DNA of 64,000 nt from Reticulitermes speratus (taxonomy: Eukaryota; Arthropoda; Insecta; Blattodea; Rhinotermitidae). A model generated the notes under the pieces. That model did no database searches and was not told the DNA's origin. It saw only the letters and a program-made list of their open reading frames with translations. The stretch spans positions 1,240,001-1,304,000 of the forward strand of contig JAJKFL010000012.1 in the NCBI GenBank assembly GCA_021186555.1. Direction: 5' to 3'. Below are positions 1 to 11,769 of this stretch, piece by piece (within the stretch, counting starts at the first letter, position 1; each line of letters opens with the position of its first letter). Made by a program: the position numbers and the translations under genes.

Positions 1-86
1 TGTGTTTGTAACGATGTTGTGTTTGTAACGATGTTGTGTTTGTAACGATGCTGTGTTTGTAACGATGTTGTGTTTGTAACGATGCT
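1..86. repeat. 17-bp tandem array, left end cut by the window
   Basis: Five copies of a 17-bp unit (TGTGTTTGTAACGATGT, with one T/C variant) start at the first base of the window, so the array probably extends further left. It ends at about 86 in unique sequence. Confidence 0.9.
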
Positions 87-182
87 GTCCCAGTTTCATG
101 AGTTGCAGGCCTACAGTGCGCAGTAATCCTGTGATATCTTAAATTTGTATTGTTACCAACCTCTGCACAATAGTTCTGTATA

Positions 183-279
183 CTGCTACATGTTTCGGCT
201 AAACAACGTAGCCATCATCAGGGAGTCACTTTTCACAGACGTGACGTACTGCACGTTGCGCACGTCTGTGAAAAGTGAC
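183..279 (-). ncRNA. Hammerhead-ribozyme motif beside a short palindrome (Penelope-like pLTR remnant)
   Basis: Read on the minus strand, 226-183 shows CTGATGA, a stem II with arms GGCTA and TAGCC, then GAAAC and ATGTA. This is the core order of a type I hammerhead with a very short stem III. Stem I pairing is imperfect. Directly to the right, 226-279 is an inverted repeat with arms GTCACTTTTCACAGACGTG and its complement around a short loop. Penelope-like elements are known to carry such ribozymes in their terminal repeats. The assignment here is by motif and by resemblance to the copies at 15.7, 27.5, 28.3 and 40.7 kb. Activity is not shown. Confidence 0.55.
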
Positions 280-484
280 AATACAAAGACTTATATGTAA
301 AGCAAATGCACGGAATACGTATGACATTAAGCATATCTTACATTCTGTTCCAACAGTTGGTGGGAGTGACTGAGAAGGACTTCCGTCGCGGATTTCCTGC
401 CGTATGAAGTGTGAGAAAGTACAAAGCAGCACAATGCCAGGTAGAGTGCGGGCAAACAAGCACCCGTCGGGTAAGGAAGACAGG

Positions 485-2970
485 AACTTCGCGCCGAACA
501 TTATTCTGACACAGTCCTCGCCCCACCACATAACTTCGCGCCGAACATTATTCTGACAGTCCTCGCCCCACCACATAACTTCGTGCCGAACATTATTCTG
601 ACAGTCCTCGCCCCACCACATAACTTCGCGCCGAACATTATTCTGACAGTCCTCGCCCCACCACATAACTTCGCGCCGAACATTATTCTGACAGTCCTCG
701 CCCCAACACATAACTTCGCGCCGAACATTATTCTGACAGTCCTCGCCCCACCACATAACTTCGTGCCGAACATTATTCTGACAGTCCTCGCCCCACCACA
801 TAACTTCGCGCCGAACATTATTCTGACAGTCCTCGCCCCACCACATAACTTCGCGCCGAACATTATTCTGACAGTCCTCGCCCCACCACATAACTTCGCG
901 CCGAACATTATTCTGACAGTCCTCGCCCCACCACATAACTTCGCGCCGAACATTATTCTGACAGTCCTCGCCCCACCACATAAGTTCGCGCCGAACATTA
1001 TTCTGACAGTCCTCGCCCCACCACATAACTTCGCGCCGAACATTATTCTGACAGTCCTCGCCCCACCACATAACTTCGCGCCGAATATTATTCTGACAGT
1101 CCTCGCCCCACCACATAACTTCGCGCCGAACATTATTCTGACAGTCCTCGCCCCACCACATAACTTCGCGCCGAACATTATTCTGACAGTCCTCACCCCA
1201 CCACATAACTTCGCGCCGAACATTATTTTGACAGTCCTAGCCCACCACATAACTTCGCGCCGAACATTATTCTGACAGTCCTCGCCCCACCACATAACTT
1301 CGCGCCGAACATTATTCTGACAGTCCTCGCCCCACCACATAACTTCGCGCCGCACATTATTCTGACAGTCCTCGCCCCACCACATAACTTCGCGCCGAAC
1401 ATTATTCTGACAGTCCTCGCCCCACCACATAACTTCGCGCCGAACATTATTCTGACACAGTCCTCGCCCCACCACATAACTTCGCGCCGAAAATTATTCT
1501 GACAGTCCTCACCCCACCACATAACTTCGCGCCGAACATTATTCTGACAGTCCTCACCCCACCACATAACTTCGCACCGAACATTATTCTGACAGTCCTC
1601 ACCCCACCACATAACTTCGCGCCGAATATTATTCTGACAGTCCTCACCCCACCACATAACTTCGCGCCAAACATTATTCTGACAGTCCTCACCCCACCAC
1701 ATAACTTCGCGCCGAAAATTATTCTGACAGTCCTCACCCCACCACATAACTTCGCGTCGAACATTATTCTGACAGTCCTCGCCCCACCACACAACTTCGC
1801 GCCGAACATTATTCTGACAGTCCTCGCCCCACCACATAACTTCGGGCCGAACATTATTCTGACAGTCCTCGCCCCACCACATAACTTCGCGCCGAACATT
1901 ATTCTGACACAGTCCTCACCCCACCACATAACTTCGCGCCGAACATTATTCTGACAGTCCTCGCCCCACCACATAACTTCGCGCCGAACATTATTCTGAC
2001 AGTCCTCGCCCCACCACACAACTTCGCGCAGAACATTATTCTGACAGTCCTCACCCCACCACATAACTTCGCGCCGAACATTATTCTGACAGTCCTCGCC
2101 ACACCACATAACTTCGCGCCGAACATTATTTTGACAGTCTTCGCCACACCACATAACTTCGCGCCGAACATTATTCTAACAGTACTCGCCCCACCACATA
2201 ACTTCGCGCCGAACATTATTCTGACACAGTCCTCACCCCACCACATAACTTCGCGCCGAACATTATTCTGACAGTCCTCACCCCACCACATAACTTCGCA
2301 CCGAACATTATTCTGACAGTCCTCACCCCACCACATAACTTCGCGCCGAATATTATTCTGACAATCCTCACCCCAACACATAACTTCGCGCCGAACATTA
2401 TTCTGACAGTCCTCACCCCACCACATAACTTCGCGCCGAACATTATTCTGACAGTCCTCACCCCACCACATAACTTCGCGCCGAACATTATTCTGACAGT
2501 CCTCGTCCCACCACATAACTTCGCGCCGAACATTATTCTGACAGTCCTCGCCCCACCACATAACTTCGCGCCGAACATTATTCTGACAGTCCTCGCCCCA
2601 CCACATAACTTCGCGCCGAACATTATTCTGACACAGTCCTCACCCCACCACATAACTTCGCGCCGAACATTATTCTGACAGTCCTCGCCCCACCACATAA
2701 CTTCGCGCCGAACATTATTCTGACAGTCCTCGCCCCACCACATAACTTCGCGCCGAACATTATTCTGACAGTCCTCGCCCACCACATAACTTCGCGCCGA
2801 ACATTATTCTGACAGTCCTCGCCCCACCACATAACTTCGCGCCAAACATTATTCTGACAGTCCTCGCCCCACCACATAACTTCGCGCCGAACATTATTCT
2901 GACAGTCCTCGCCCCACCACATAACTTCGCGCCGAACATTATTCTGACAGTCCTCGCCCCACCACATAAC
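485..2970. repeat. 45-bp minisatellite, about 55 copies
   Basis: The unit contains CGCGCCGAACATTATTCTGA and CAGTCCTCGCCCCACCACAT. Most copies are over 95% identical. Five copies are 47 bp long because CAG became CACAG (near 507, 1453, 1905, 2222 and 2629). Since 45 is a multiple of three and the unit has no stop in several frames, both strands show long open frames (15-residue repeats such as NNVRREVMWWGEDCQ). These are periodicity artefacts and not evidence of protein coding. Confidence 0.97.
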
Positions 2971-3591
2971 AACAAGTTAACTTTTGCTACCCTTTGTGTA
3001 TCAGCACCTCGTAATTTGCTTCGCGCAGTATGACGTCATTCCTGTCAGCTGGCTGCCATTGTTGTCCTGGTGACGCAACAGCGATGCACAGCCTTCGTGT
3101 TGTGACACAAGTTCAATACGCACCTCGCAGAACACGCACGAAAGGCAGGTCACAGCCCCCGCTATATTACACACGGTCTACACGTAACGCACTGGAACAC
3201 GTGTCAGAGGCAGTGACCACGTACGTGAACGAAAGACGGCCGTCAGATTGCCCAGTCAAGTGTGCATTTGGCGAAGTTATATATCGCGGTCCAGTGGACT
3301 GAAGACCACTTCTGTTCGACCGTAATCTCGAACATTCAGTCCGACTGCGGGTGGAACAAGCTACATTGCGTTCCTGCGATGTGACGGCGATTGCAATAGG
3401 CTGAACTAACGATATCCATCTGCGATGTGACGGCGATTGCAATAGGCTGAACTAACGATATCCACCTGCCTTCAGTCTCTTTCAGCAAAACTGCTCGACC
3501 ATGCCTGCATTCATGCCTACTGCAGCGGCATTGCTAGTGGCAGTACTTGTAGCAGCAGTGTTAAAAAAGTCATAAACAAAATAGTGACAGC
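2971..3591. other. Unique spacer with a 46-bp direct duplication
   Basis: No recognisable gene. A 46-bp sequence beginning TGCGATGTGACGGCGATTGC occurs twice in tandem (3375-3420 and 3421-3466) with a single difference. A CRE-like TGACGTCA lies at about 3029. The short open frames here match no family I know. Confidence 0.6.
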
Positions 3592-3604
3592 AACATGCCC
3601 TCTG

Positions 3605-3895
3605 GGGGCACGCGGTGGCACAGTTGGTTGAGGCACTGCGCTACAAGCCGGAAGGTCGCGGGTTCGATTTCCGATGGTGTCATTGGAATTTTTCATTGAC
3701 ATAATCCTTTCGGTCGCACTATGGCTCTGGGGTCAACTCAGCCTCTAACAGAAATGAGTACCAGGAATATTTCCTAGGGGGTAAAGGTGGCCGTTGCGTA
3801 GGGCTGACAACTTTACCACATTCATGTGCCGATTGTCTATAAATCTGTGAGCCTCAAACTCCTGGGACCCTAAGGGCCTGTACAGGGATTGCTTT
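3605..3895 (+). mobile_element. tRNA-derived SINE, family 1, full-length with target-site duplication
   Basis: The head has a Pol III A-box-like segment (TGGTTGAGGCAC) and a B box (GGTTCGATTTCC). The body includes GGGGTCAACTCAGCCTCTAA and the element ends in GATTGCTTT. A perfect 13-bp target-site duplication, AACATGCCCTCTG, flanks it (3592-3604 and 3896-3908), which fixes both ends and shows a fairly recent insertion. Related copies lie at 34.3 kb (reverse) and 39.5 kb. Confidence 0.92.
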
Positions 3896-3908
3896 AACAT
3901 GCCCTCTG

Positions 3909-4110
3909 TGTTTTCATACAGGGTTTTTCAGGAGGAATCTGTTACACATTGGGAGAATGTTCCTTAAGTTAAAATACATTGACCTAACCAAAAAATGCCT
4001 ATATCTAAAGTAGAAACCTGAGCGGTGGGGATCGCTGTCGGATCAAGAGGAGAAGTAGCAGGGAGGAGAGGCCTCTGGCAGGATAAAATAAAAATACAAT
4101 TTAACTCCAT
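3909..4110. other. Unique spacer between SINE and array
   Basis: No gene or repeat recognised. The right part grades into degenerate units of the next array. Confidence 0.5.
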
Positions 4111-6720
4111 ACTTCAGTTCCGTAGTATCATCACAATGCTCATTATATCATCTACACACGCTGTAGTTCTTCCGTTTCATTCCCTGTCGTATCATTCCAC
4201 ACGTCCAACTTACCATCTCCACCAACGCTTATAGTTTCTCTCAGTACTTCGTTCCCTCAGTCATTCACAATCCATCTCTCATCATTACCCACCTGTATAT
4301 GTTTCTCTCCCAGTACTCGTTCCCTGTCAGTATCATCCAATGCTCCATACACTTCATCCATCTACCACCACGCGTAAATGTTTCTCTCAGTACTCAGTTT
4401 CCCCTGTCATCATCACCAATGCTCATACCATCACACATCTACCACACGCTGTATAATGTTTCTCTCCCAGTACTTCAGTTTTCCCCTGTCAGTATCATTC
4501 CACCAATGCTCCATACTCATTCATCCATCTACCACCAACCTGTATAATGTTTCTCTCCCAGTACTTCAGTTTCCCCTGTCAGTATCATTCCACCAATGCT
4601 CCATACACATTCATCCATCTACCACCAACGCTGTATAATGTTTCTCTCCCAGTACTTCAGTTTTCCCCTGTCAGTATCATTCCACCAATGCCCATACCCA
4701 TTCATACATCTACCACCAACGCTGTATAATGTTTCTCTCCCAGTACTTCAGTTTCCCCTGTCAGTATCATTCCACCAATGCTCCATACCATTCATACATC
4801 TACCACCAACACTGTATAATGTTTCTCTCCCAGTACTTCAGTTTCCCCTGTCAGTATCATTCCACCAATGCTCCATACTCATTCATCATCTACCACCAAC
4901 GCTGTATAATGTTTCTCTCCCAGTACTTCAGTTTTCCCCTGTCAGTATCATTCCACCAATGCCCATACCATTCATCCATCTACCACCAACGCTGTATAAT
5001 GTTTCTCTCCCAGTACTTCAGTTTCCCCTGTCAGTATCATTCCACCAATGCTCCATACCCATTCATCCATCTACCACCAACGCTGTATAATGTTTCTCTC
5101 CCAGTACTTCAGTTTCCCCTGTCAGTATCATTCCACCAATGCTCCATACTCATTCATACATCTACCACCAACACTGTATAATGTTTCTCTCCCAGTACTT
5201 CAGTTTCCCCTGTCAGTATCATTCCACAATGCTCCATACCATTCATACATCTACACCAACGCTGTATAATGTTTCTCTTCCATACTTCAGTTTCCCCTGT
5301 CAGTATCATTCCACCAATGCTCCATACTCATTCATACATCTACCACCAACGCTGTATAATGTTTCTCTCCCAGTACTTCAGTTTCCCCTGTCAGTATCAT
5401 TCCACCAATGCTCCATACCATTCATACATCTACCACCAACGCTGTATAATGTTTCTCTCCCAGTACTTCAGTTTTCCCCTGTCAGTATCATTCCACCAAT
5501 GCTCCATACTCATTCATACATCTACCACCAACGCTGTATAATGTTTCTCTCCCAGTACTTCAGTTTCCCCTGTCAGTATCATTCCACCAATGCTCCATAC
5601 ACATTCATCATCTACCACCAACGCTGTATAATGTTTCTCTCCCAGTACTTCAGTTTTCCCCTGTCAGTATCATTCCACCAATGCTCCATACCCATTCATC
5701 ATCTACCACCAACGCTGTATAATGTTTCTCTCCCAGTACTTCAGTTTTCCCCTGTCAGTATCATTCCACCAATGCTCCATACTCATTCATACATCTACCA
5801 CCAACGCTGTATAATGTTTCTCTCCCAGTACTTCAGTTTCCCCTGTCAGTATCATTCCACCAATGCTCCATACTCATTCATACATCTACCACCAACGCTG
5901 TATAATGTTTCTCTCCCAGTACTTCAGTTTCCCCTGTCAGTATCATTCCACCAATGCTCCATACCATTCATACATCTACCACCAACGCTGTATAATGTTC
6001 CTCTCCAGTACTTCAGTTTTCCCCTGTCAGTATCATTCCACCAATGCCCATATCATTCATACATCTACCACCAACGCTGTATACTGATTCTCACAGTACT
6101 TCAGTTTCCCACGTATTCAAGTTTCATTCCCAAGCTCCATACCCATTCATCCATCTACCACCAACGCTGTATAATGTTTCTCTCCCAGTACTTCAGTTTT
6201 CCCCTGTCAGTATCATTCCACCAATGCTCCATACCCATTCATCCATCTACCACCAACGCTGTATAATGTTTCTCTCCCAGTACTTCAGTTTTCCCCTGTC
6301 AGTATCATTCCACCAATGCTCCATACTCATTCATACATCTACCACCAACGCTGTATAATGTTTCTCTCCCAGTACTTCAGTTTTCCCCTGTCAGTATCAT
6401 TCCACCAATGCTCCATACTCATTCATACATCTACCACCAACGCTGTATAATGTTTCTCTCCCAGTACTTCAGTTTCCCCTGTCAGTATCATTCCACCAAT
6501 GCTCCATACCCATTCATCCATCTACCACCAACGCTGTATAATGTTTCTCTCCCAGTACTTCAGTTTTCCCCTGTCAGTATCATTCCACCAATGCTCCATA
6601 CCCATTCATCCATCTACCACCAACGCTGTATAATGTTTCTCTCCCAGTACTTCAGTTTCCCCTGTCAGTATCATTCCACCAATGCTCCATACACATTCAT
6701 CTATCTACCACCACCATCGC
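4110..6720 (+). repeat. 91-bp satellite derived from a SINE body, about 28 copies
   Basis: The unit reads ...CCCAGTACTTCAGTTTCCCC, TGTCAGTATCATTCCACCAA, TGCTCCATACTCATTCATCC..., with a period of 91-92 bp. Units left of 4450 are degenerate and truncated, later ones nearly identical. The unit matches the body of SINE family 3 at 24061-24310, which reads GAGTATTTCGGTTTCCCCTG then TCAATTTCATTCCACCGGTG then CTCCATTACA. The reverse copy at 32.4-32.6 kb even has AGTACTTCAGTTTCCC. The array therefore arose by amplifying the downstream part of a SINE. Its open frames are shadows. Confidence 0.9.
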
Positions 6721-6965
6721 TGTACTATTCTAAAACCCTCTAAAGTTTCCCGCACAGTGTATTTGCAAGTTTCATGCGCACTCGTACGAACTGTGATTAT
6801 TTCCCTAAAAAGTATTAACGGCTGGATTCTACAAATAGAGACGGAGTGTTATGGGTCACACGAGTTCACTGCGCGGTACGACACACATATCAATATTACT
6901 CACGCACTACGTGCAGACAGACGTGGCCAACCTGACAACAGCATCTCTTTGCCAAGGACAGCAGA
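6721..6965. other. Unique spacer between arrays
   Basis: About 245 bp of non-repeated sequence. It keeps open frames by chance and no gene family is recognised. Confidence 0.5.
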
Positions 6966-8005
6966 GCACAGCGTGTTGACAGTGGCCTGTCTGCTGCAAC
7001 TGCCAGTGCACAGCGTGTTGACAGTGGCCTGTCTGCTGCAACTGCCAGTGCACAGCGTGTTGACAGTGGCCTGTCTGCTGCAACTGCCAGTGCACATCGT
7101 GTTGACAGTGGCCTGTCTGCTGCAACTGCCAGTGCACAGCGTGTTGACAGTGGCCTGTCTGCTGCAACTGCCAGTGCACAGCGTGTTGACAGTGGCCTGT
7201 CTGCTGCAACTGCCAGTGCACATCGTGTTGACAGTGGCCTGTCTGCTGCAACTGCCAGTGCACAGCGTGTTGACAGTGGCCTGTCTGCTGCAACTGCCAG
7301 TGCACAGCGTGTTGACAGTGGCCTGTCTGCTGCTACTGCCAGTGCACAGCGTGTTGACAGTGGCCTGTCTGCTGCTACTGCCAGTGCACATCGTGTTGAC
7401 AGTGGCCTGTCTGCTGCAACTGCCAGTGCACAGCGTGTTGACAGTGGCCTGTCTGCTGCTACTGCCAGTGCACAGCGTGTTGACAGTGACCTGTCTGCTG
7501 CAACTGCCAGTGCACAGCGTGTTGACAGTGGCCTGTCTGCTGCTACTGCCAGTGCACAGCGTGTTGACAGTGGCCTGTCTGCTGCTACTGCCAGTGCACA
7601 TCGTGTTGACAGTGGCCTGTCTGCTGCTACTGCCAGTGCACAGCGTGTTGACAGTGGCCTGTCTGCTGCTACTGCCAGTGCACAGCGTGTTGACAGTGGC
7701 CTGTCTGCTGCAAATGCCAGTGCACATCGTGTTGACAGTGGCCTGTCTGCTGCAAATGCCAGTGCACATCGTGTTGACAGTGGCCTGTGCTGCTACTGCC
7801 AGTGCACAGCGTGTTGACAGTGGCCTGTCTGCTGCAAATGCCAGTGCACATCGTGTTGACAGTGGCCTGTCTGCTGCTACTGCCAGTGCACAGCGTGTTG
7901 ACAGTGGCCTGTCTGCTGCTACTGCCAGTGCACAGCGTGTTGACAGTGGCCTGTCTGCTGCTACTGCCAGTGCACAGCGTGTTGACAGTGGCCTGTCTGC
8001 TGCAA
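6966..8005. repeat. 42-bp minisatellite, about 25 copies
   Basis: The unit is CACAGCGTGTTGACAGTGGC followed by CTGTCTGCTGCAACTGCCAGTG. Two sites vary almost independently: CAGCGTG/CATCGTG and GCAACTG/GCTACTG (plus GCAAATG). One copy near 7788 has lost two bases. The array has open frames on both strands (up to 459 codons), again explained by the multiple-of-three period. Confidence 0.96.
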
Positions 8006-8244
8006 TTGCCGCCATCTTGGGCTTCACCATAAGCCCAATTGCAATAAAGGAACGTCGTTGAACATGAGCCGTACGAAGGGGTGGCTTGCATGGGGAGGCA
8101 CGTGGCAACCCTCTTTGTATGAACTCACCCTCAGTACACTGATACAGGGGAAGCTACCCTCCAAGTACAGTTTAGAGCAAAGTTATTCCTAACTTCACTA
8201 CTTATCCTTTGTGCAATACTGTACCTCTGTTTCAGTCGTTTCGT
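8006..8244. other. Unique spacer between arrays
   Basis: Non-repeated sequence of about 240 bp. No feature recognised. Confidence 0.5.
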
Positions 8245-9307
8245 AACTGTGTAGTACGATAAACTACATTGCGTAGCTGTGTAGTGCGATAAACTACATT
8301 GCGTAGCTGTGTAGTGCGATAAACTACATTGCGTAGCTGTGTAGTGCGATAAACTACATTGCGTAGCTGTGTAGTGCGATAAACTACATTGCGTAGCTGT
8401 GTAGTGCGATAAACTACATTGCGTAGCTGCAGATACATAAACTACATTGCGTAGCTGTGTAGTGCAATAAACTACATTGCGTAGCTGCAGATACATAAAC
8501 TACATTGCGTAGCTGTGTACTGCGATAAACTACATTGCGTAGCTGTGTAGTGCGATAAACTACATTGCGTAGCTGCAGATACATAAACTACATTGCGTAG
8601 CTGTGTAGTGCGATAAACTACATTGCGTAGCTGCAGATACATAAACTACATTGCGTAGCTGCAGATACATAAACTACATTGCGTAGCTGTGTAGTGCGAT
8701 AAACTACATTGCGTAGCTGCAGATACATAAACTACATTGCTTAGCTGCAGATACATAAACTACATTGCGTAGCTGTGTAGTGCGATAAACTACATTGCGT
8801 AGCTGCAGGTATATAAACTACATTGCGTAGCTGCAGGTATATAAACTACATTGCGTAGCTGCAGATACATAAACTACATTGCGTAGCTGTGTAGTGCGAT
8901 AAACTACATTGCGTAGCTGCTGGTACATAAACTACATTGCGTAGCTGCAGATACATAAACTACATTGTTTAGCTGCAGATACATAAATTACATTGCGTAG
9001 CTGTGTAGTGCGATAAACTACATTGCGTAGCTGCAGGTATATAAACTACATTGCGTAGCTGCAGATACATAAACTACATTGCGTAGCTGTGTAGTGCGAT
9101 AAACTACATTGCGTAGCTGCAGGTACATAAACTACATTGCGTAGCTGCAGATACATAAACTACATTGCGTAGCTGTGTAGTGCGATAAACTACATTGCGT
9201 AGCTACAGGTATATAAACTACATTGCGTAGCTGCAGATACATAAACTACATTGCGTAGCTGTGTAGTGCGATAAACTACATTGCGTAGCTGCAGGTACAT
9301 AAACTAC
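8245..9307. repeat. Minisatellite of alternating 30-bp and 28-bp units with higher-order structure
   Basis: Two unit types share AAACTACATTGCGTAGCTG and differ in the rest: a 30-bp type with TGTAGTGCGAT and a 28-bp type with CAGATACAT (or CAGGTATAT). The left end is pure 30-bp type (six copies in a row). The right half settles into a repeated 30+28+28 trimer of about 86 bp, which is a higher-order repeat. About 36 units in all. Confidence 0.93.
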
Positions 9308-9341
9308 AAAAGACAATGAATGGAGCCAAAAAAGAGAGGAC

Positions 9342-9625
9342 AATTGGACTGAACGTCAGTACACTACGTCACTGCACTGGACAATCGGACGGAACGTCAG
9401 TACACTACGTCACTACACTGGACAATCGGACGGAACGTCAGTACACTACGTCACTACACTGGACAATCGGACGGAACGTCAGTACACTACGTCACTGCAC
9501 TGGACAATCGGACGGAACGTCAGTACACTACGTCACTGCACTGGATAATCGGACAGAACGTCAGTACACTACGTCACTGCACTGGACAATCGGACGGAAC
9601 GTCAGTACACTACGTCACTGCACTC
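9342..9625. repeat. 41-bp minisatellite, about 7 copies
   Basis: The unit includes GGACGGAACGTCAGTACACT and ACGTCACTGCACTGGACAATC. Copies differ at TCACTGCACT/TCACTACACT and at single sites. It is bounded on the left by 30 bp of unique sequence after the previous array. Confidence 0.93.
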
Positions 9626-9921
9626 TGACTTCCGCGTTCGCAGCGAGGTTTGCACTAATTTGTTCTTCAGATTCACGAGATAAGCCTATTTCTGTCTGTC
9701 TGTCTGTCTGTACCGACTGGAGAGACGGTGCAGAAGTTTCAAGAAATTTCAAATTATGGAGTTTCGGTGAAGTTTATGGACATATTTAAATATTGTTTAT
9801 AATTGGACAACAGTGACAGACAAAACAAGTTGTTGAGAAGAATGCAACACACTTAGCAGTTCGACACATCTACTGTGCGTCCTACATTTATAGACTGAGA
9901 TTAACTTGAATTGTAAACATT
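9626..9921. other. Spacer with a short (CTGT)n run
   Basis: A run of about five CTGT tetramers lies at 9691-9711. Otherwise nothing recognised. Confidence 0.5.
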
Positions 9922-11512
9922 CAGTCCGTACCGCGCAGTAAACACACTCCGTCTCAGTTATACAAACCAGTCAGTTAATGTTGTACAGTAAAATAATCGC
10001 TGTTTGTTCTGAGATCCACACAAAACACATAAATACAGTCCGTACCGCGCAGTAAACACACTCCGTCTCAGTTATACAAACCAGTCAGTTAATGCTGTAC
10101 AGTGAAATAATCGCTGTTTGTTCTGAGATCCACACAAAACACATAAATACAGTCCGTACCGCGCAGTAAACACACTCCGTCTCAGTTATACAAACCAGTC
10201 AGTTAATGTTGTACAGTGAAATAATCGCTGTTTGTTCTGAGATCCACACAAAACACATAAATACAGTCCGTACCGCGCAGTAAACACACTCCGTCTCAGT
10301 TATACAAACCAGTCAGTTAATGCTGTACAGTGAAATAATCGCTGTTTGTTCTGAGATCCACACAAAACACATAAATACAGTCCGTACCGCGCAGTAAACA
10401 CACTCCGTCTCAGTTATACAAACCAGTCAGTTAATGCTGTACAGTGAAATAATCGCTGTTTGTTCTGAGATCCACACAAAACACATAAATACAGTCCGTA
10501 CCGCGCAGTAAACACACTCCGTCTCAGTTATACAAACCAGTCAGTTAATGTTGTACAGTGAAATAATCGCTGTTTGTTCTGAGATCCACACAAAACACAT
10601 AAATACAGTCCGTACCGCGCAGTAAACACACTCCGTCTCAGTTATACAAACCAGTCAGTTAATGCTGTACAGTGAAATAATCGCTGTTTGTTCTGAGATC
10701 CACACAAAACACATAAATACAGTCCGTACCGCGCAGTAAACACACTCCGTCTCAGTTATACAAACCAGTCAGTTAATGTTGTACAGTAAAATAATCGCTG
10801 TTTGTTCTGAGATCCACACAAAACACATAAATACAGTCCGTACCGCGCAGTAAACACACTCCGTCTCAGTTATACAAACCAGTCAGTTAATGCTGTACAG
10901 TGAAATAATCGCTGTTTGTTCTGAGATCCACACAAAACACATAAATACAGTCCGTACCGCGCAGTAAACACACTCCGTCTCAGTTATACAAACCAGTCAG
11001 TTAATGTTGTACAGTGAAATAATCGCTGTTTGTTCTGAGATCCACACAAAACACATAAATACAGTCCGTACCGCGCAGTAAACACACTCCGTCTCAGTTA
11101 TACAAACCAGTCAGTTAATGCTGTACAGTGAAATAATCGCTGTTTGTTCTGAGATCCACACAAAACACATAAATACAGTCCGTACCGCGCAGTAAACACA
11201 CTCCGTCTCAGTTATACAAACCAGTCAGTTAATGCTGTACAGTGAAATAATCGCTGTTTGTTCTGAGATCCACACAAAACACATAAATACAGTCCGTACC
11301 GCGCAGTAAACACACTCCGTCTCAGTTATACAAACCAGTCAGTTAATGTTGTACAGTGAAATAATCGCTGTTTGTTCTGAGATCCACACAAAACACATAA
11401 ATACAGTCCGTACCGCGCAGTAAACACACTCCGTCTCAGTTATACAAACCAGTCAGTTAATGCTGTACAGTGAAATAATCGCTGTTTGTTCTGAGATCCA
11501 CACAAAACACAT
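9922..11512. repeat. 114-bp minisatellite, about 14 copies, nearly identical
   Basis: Each unit contains CAGTCCGTACCGCGCAGTAA, ACACACTCCGTCTCAGTTAT and GATCCACACAAAACACATAA. Copies differ almost only at AATGCTGTACAG/AATGTTGTACAG and GTGAAATA/GTAAAATA. This homogeneity points to recent amplification or strong exchange between copies. The left edge is a partial unit. Confidence 0.96.
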
Positions 11513-11769
11513 AAACACACTGTGTGGGCAGAACGTAGAATTTGTGAATGTTAAACCTGGCGGTACATATAGTAACGAATAGGCCATAGGGTTAAGCAGA
11601 AAGCGTTTAACAACGTAGGCCACTTGAAACCGCTGCACAACTTTTCATAACCGCAAAAACAAAAGCGACAAGTGCCATAACCATGTGTGTTTCCCAGTCC
11701 GTCTCATAATGCATCACTTGAACGCGGTTATGACTGCGTGTTCTTCCTCACATAATGCTTCAGCTGATA
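11513..11769. other. Unique spacer between arrays
   Basis: About 255 bp. No gene or element recognised. Confidence 0.5.

Noticed and set aside
226-1206. Long minus-strand open frames with the 15-residue repeat NNVRREVMWWGEDCQ
   Set aside because: They come from the 45-bp period of a non-coding minisatellite. Several frames on both strands are open at once and no start context or unique domain exists.
3605-3700. tRNA gene candidates at the B-box sequences (also 24.1, 30.4, 39.5 kb)
   Set aside because: A- and B-box-like parts are present, but no cloverleaf forms and shared SINE bodies follow. They are SINE heads.
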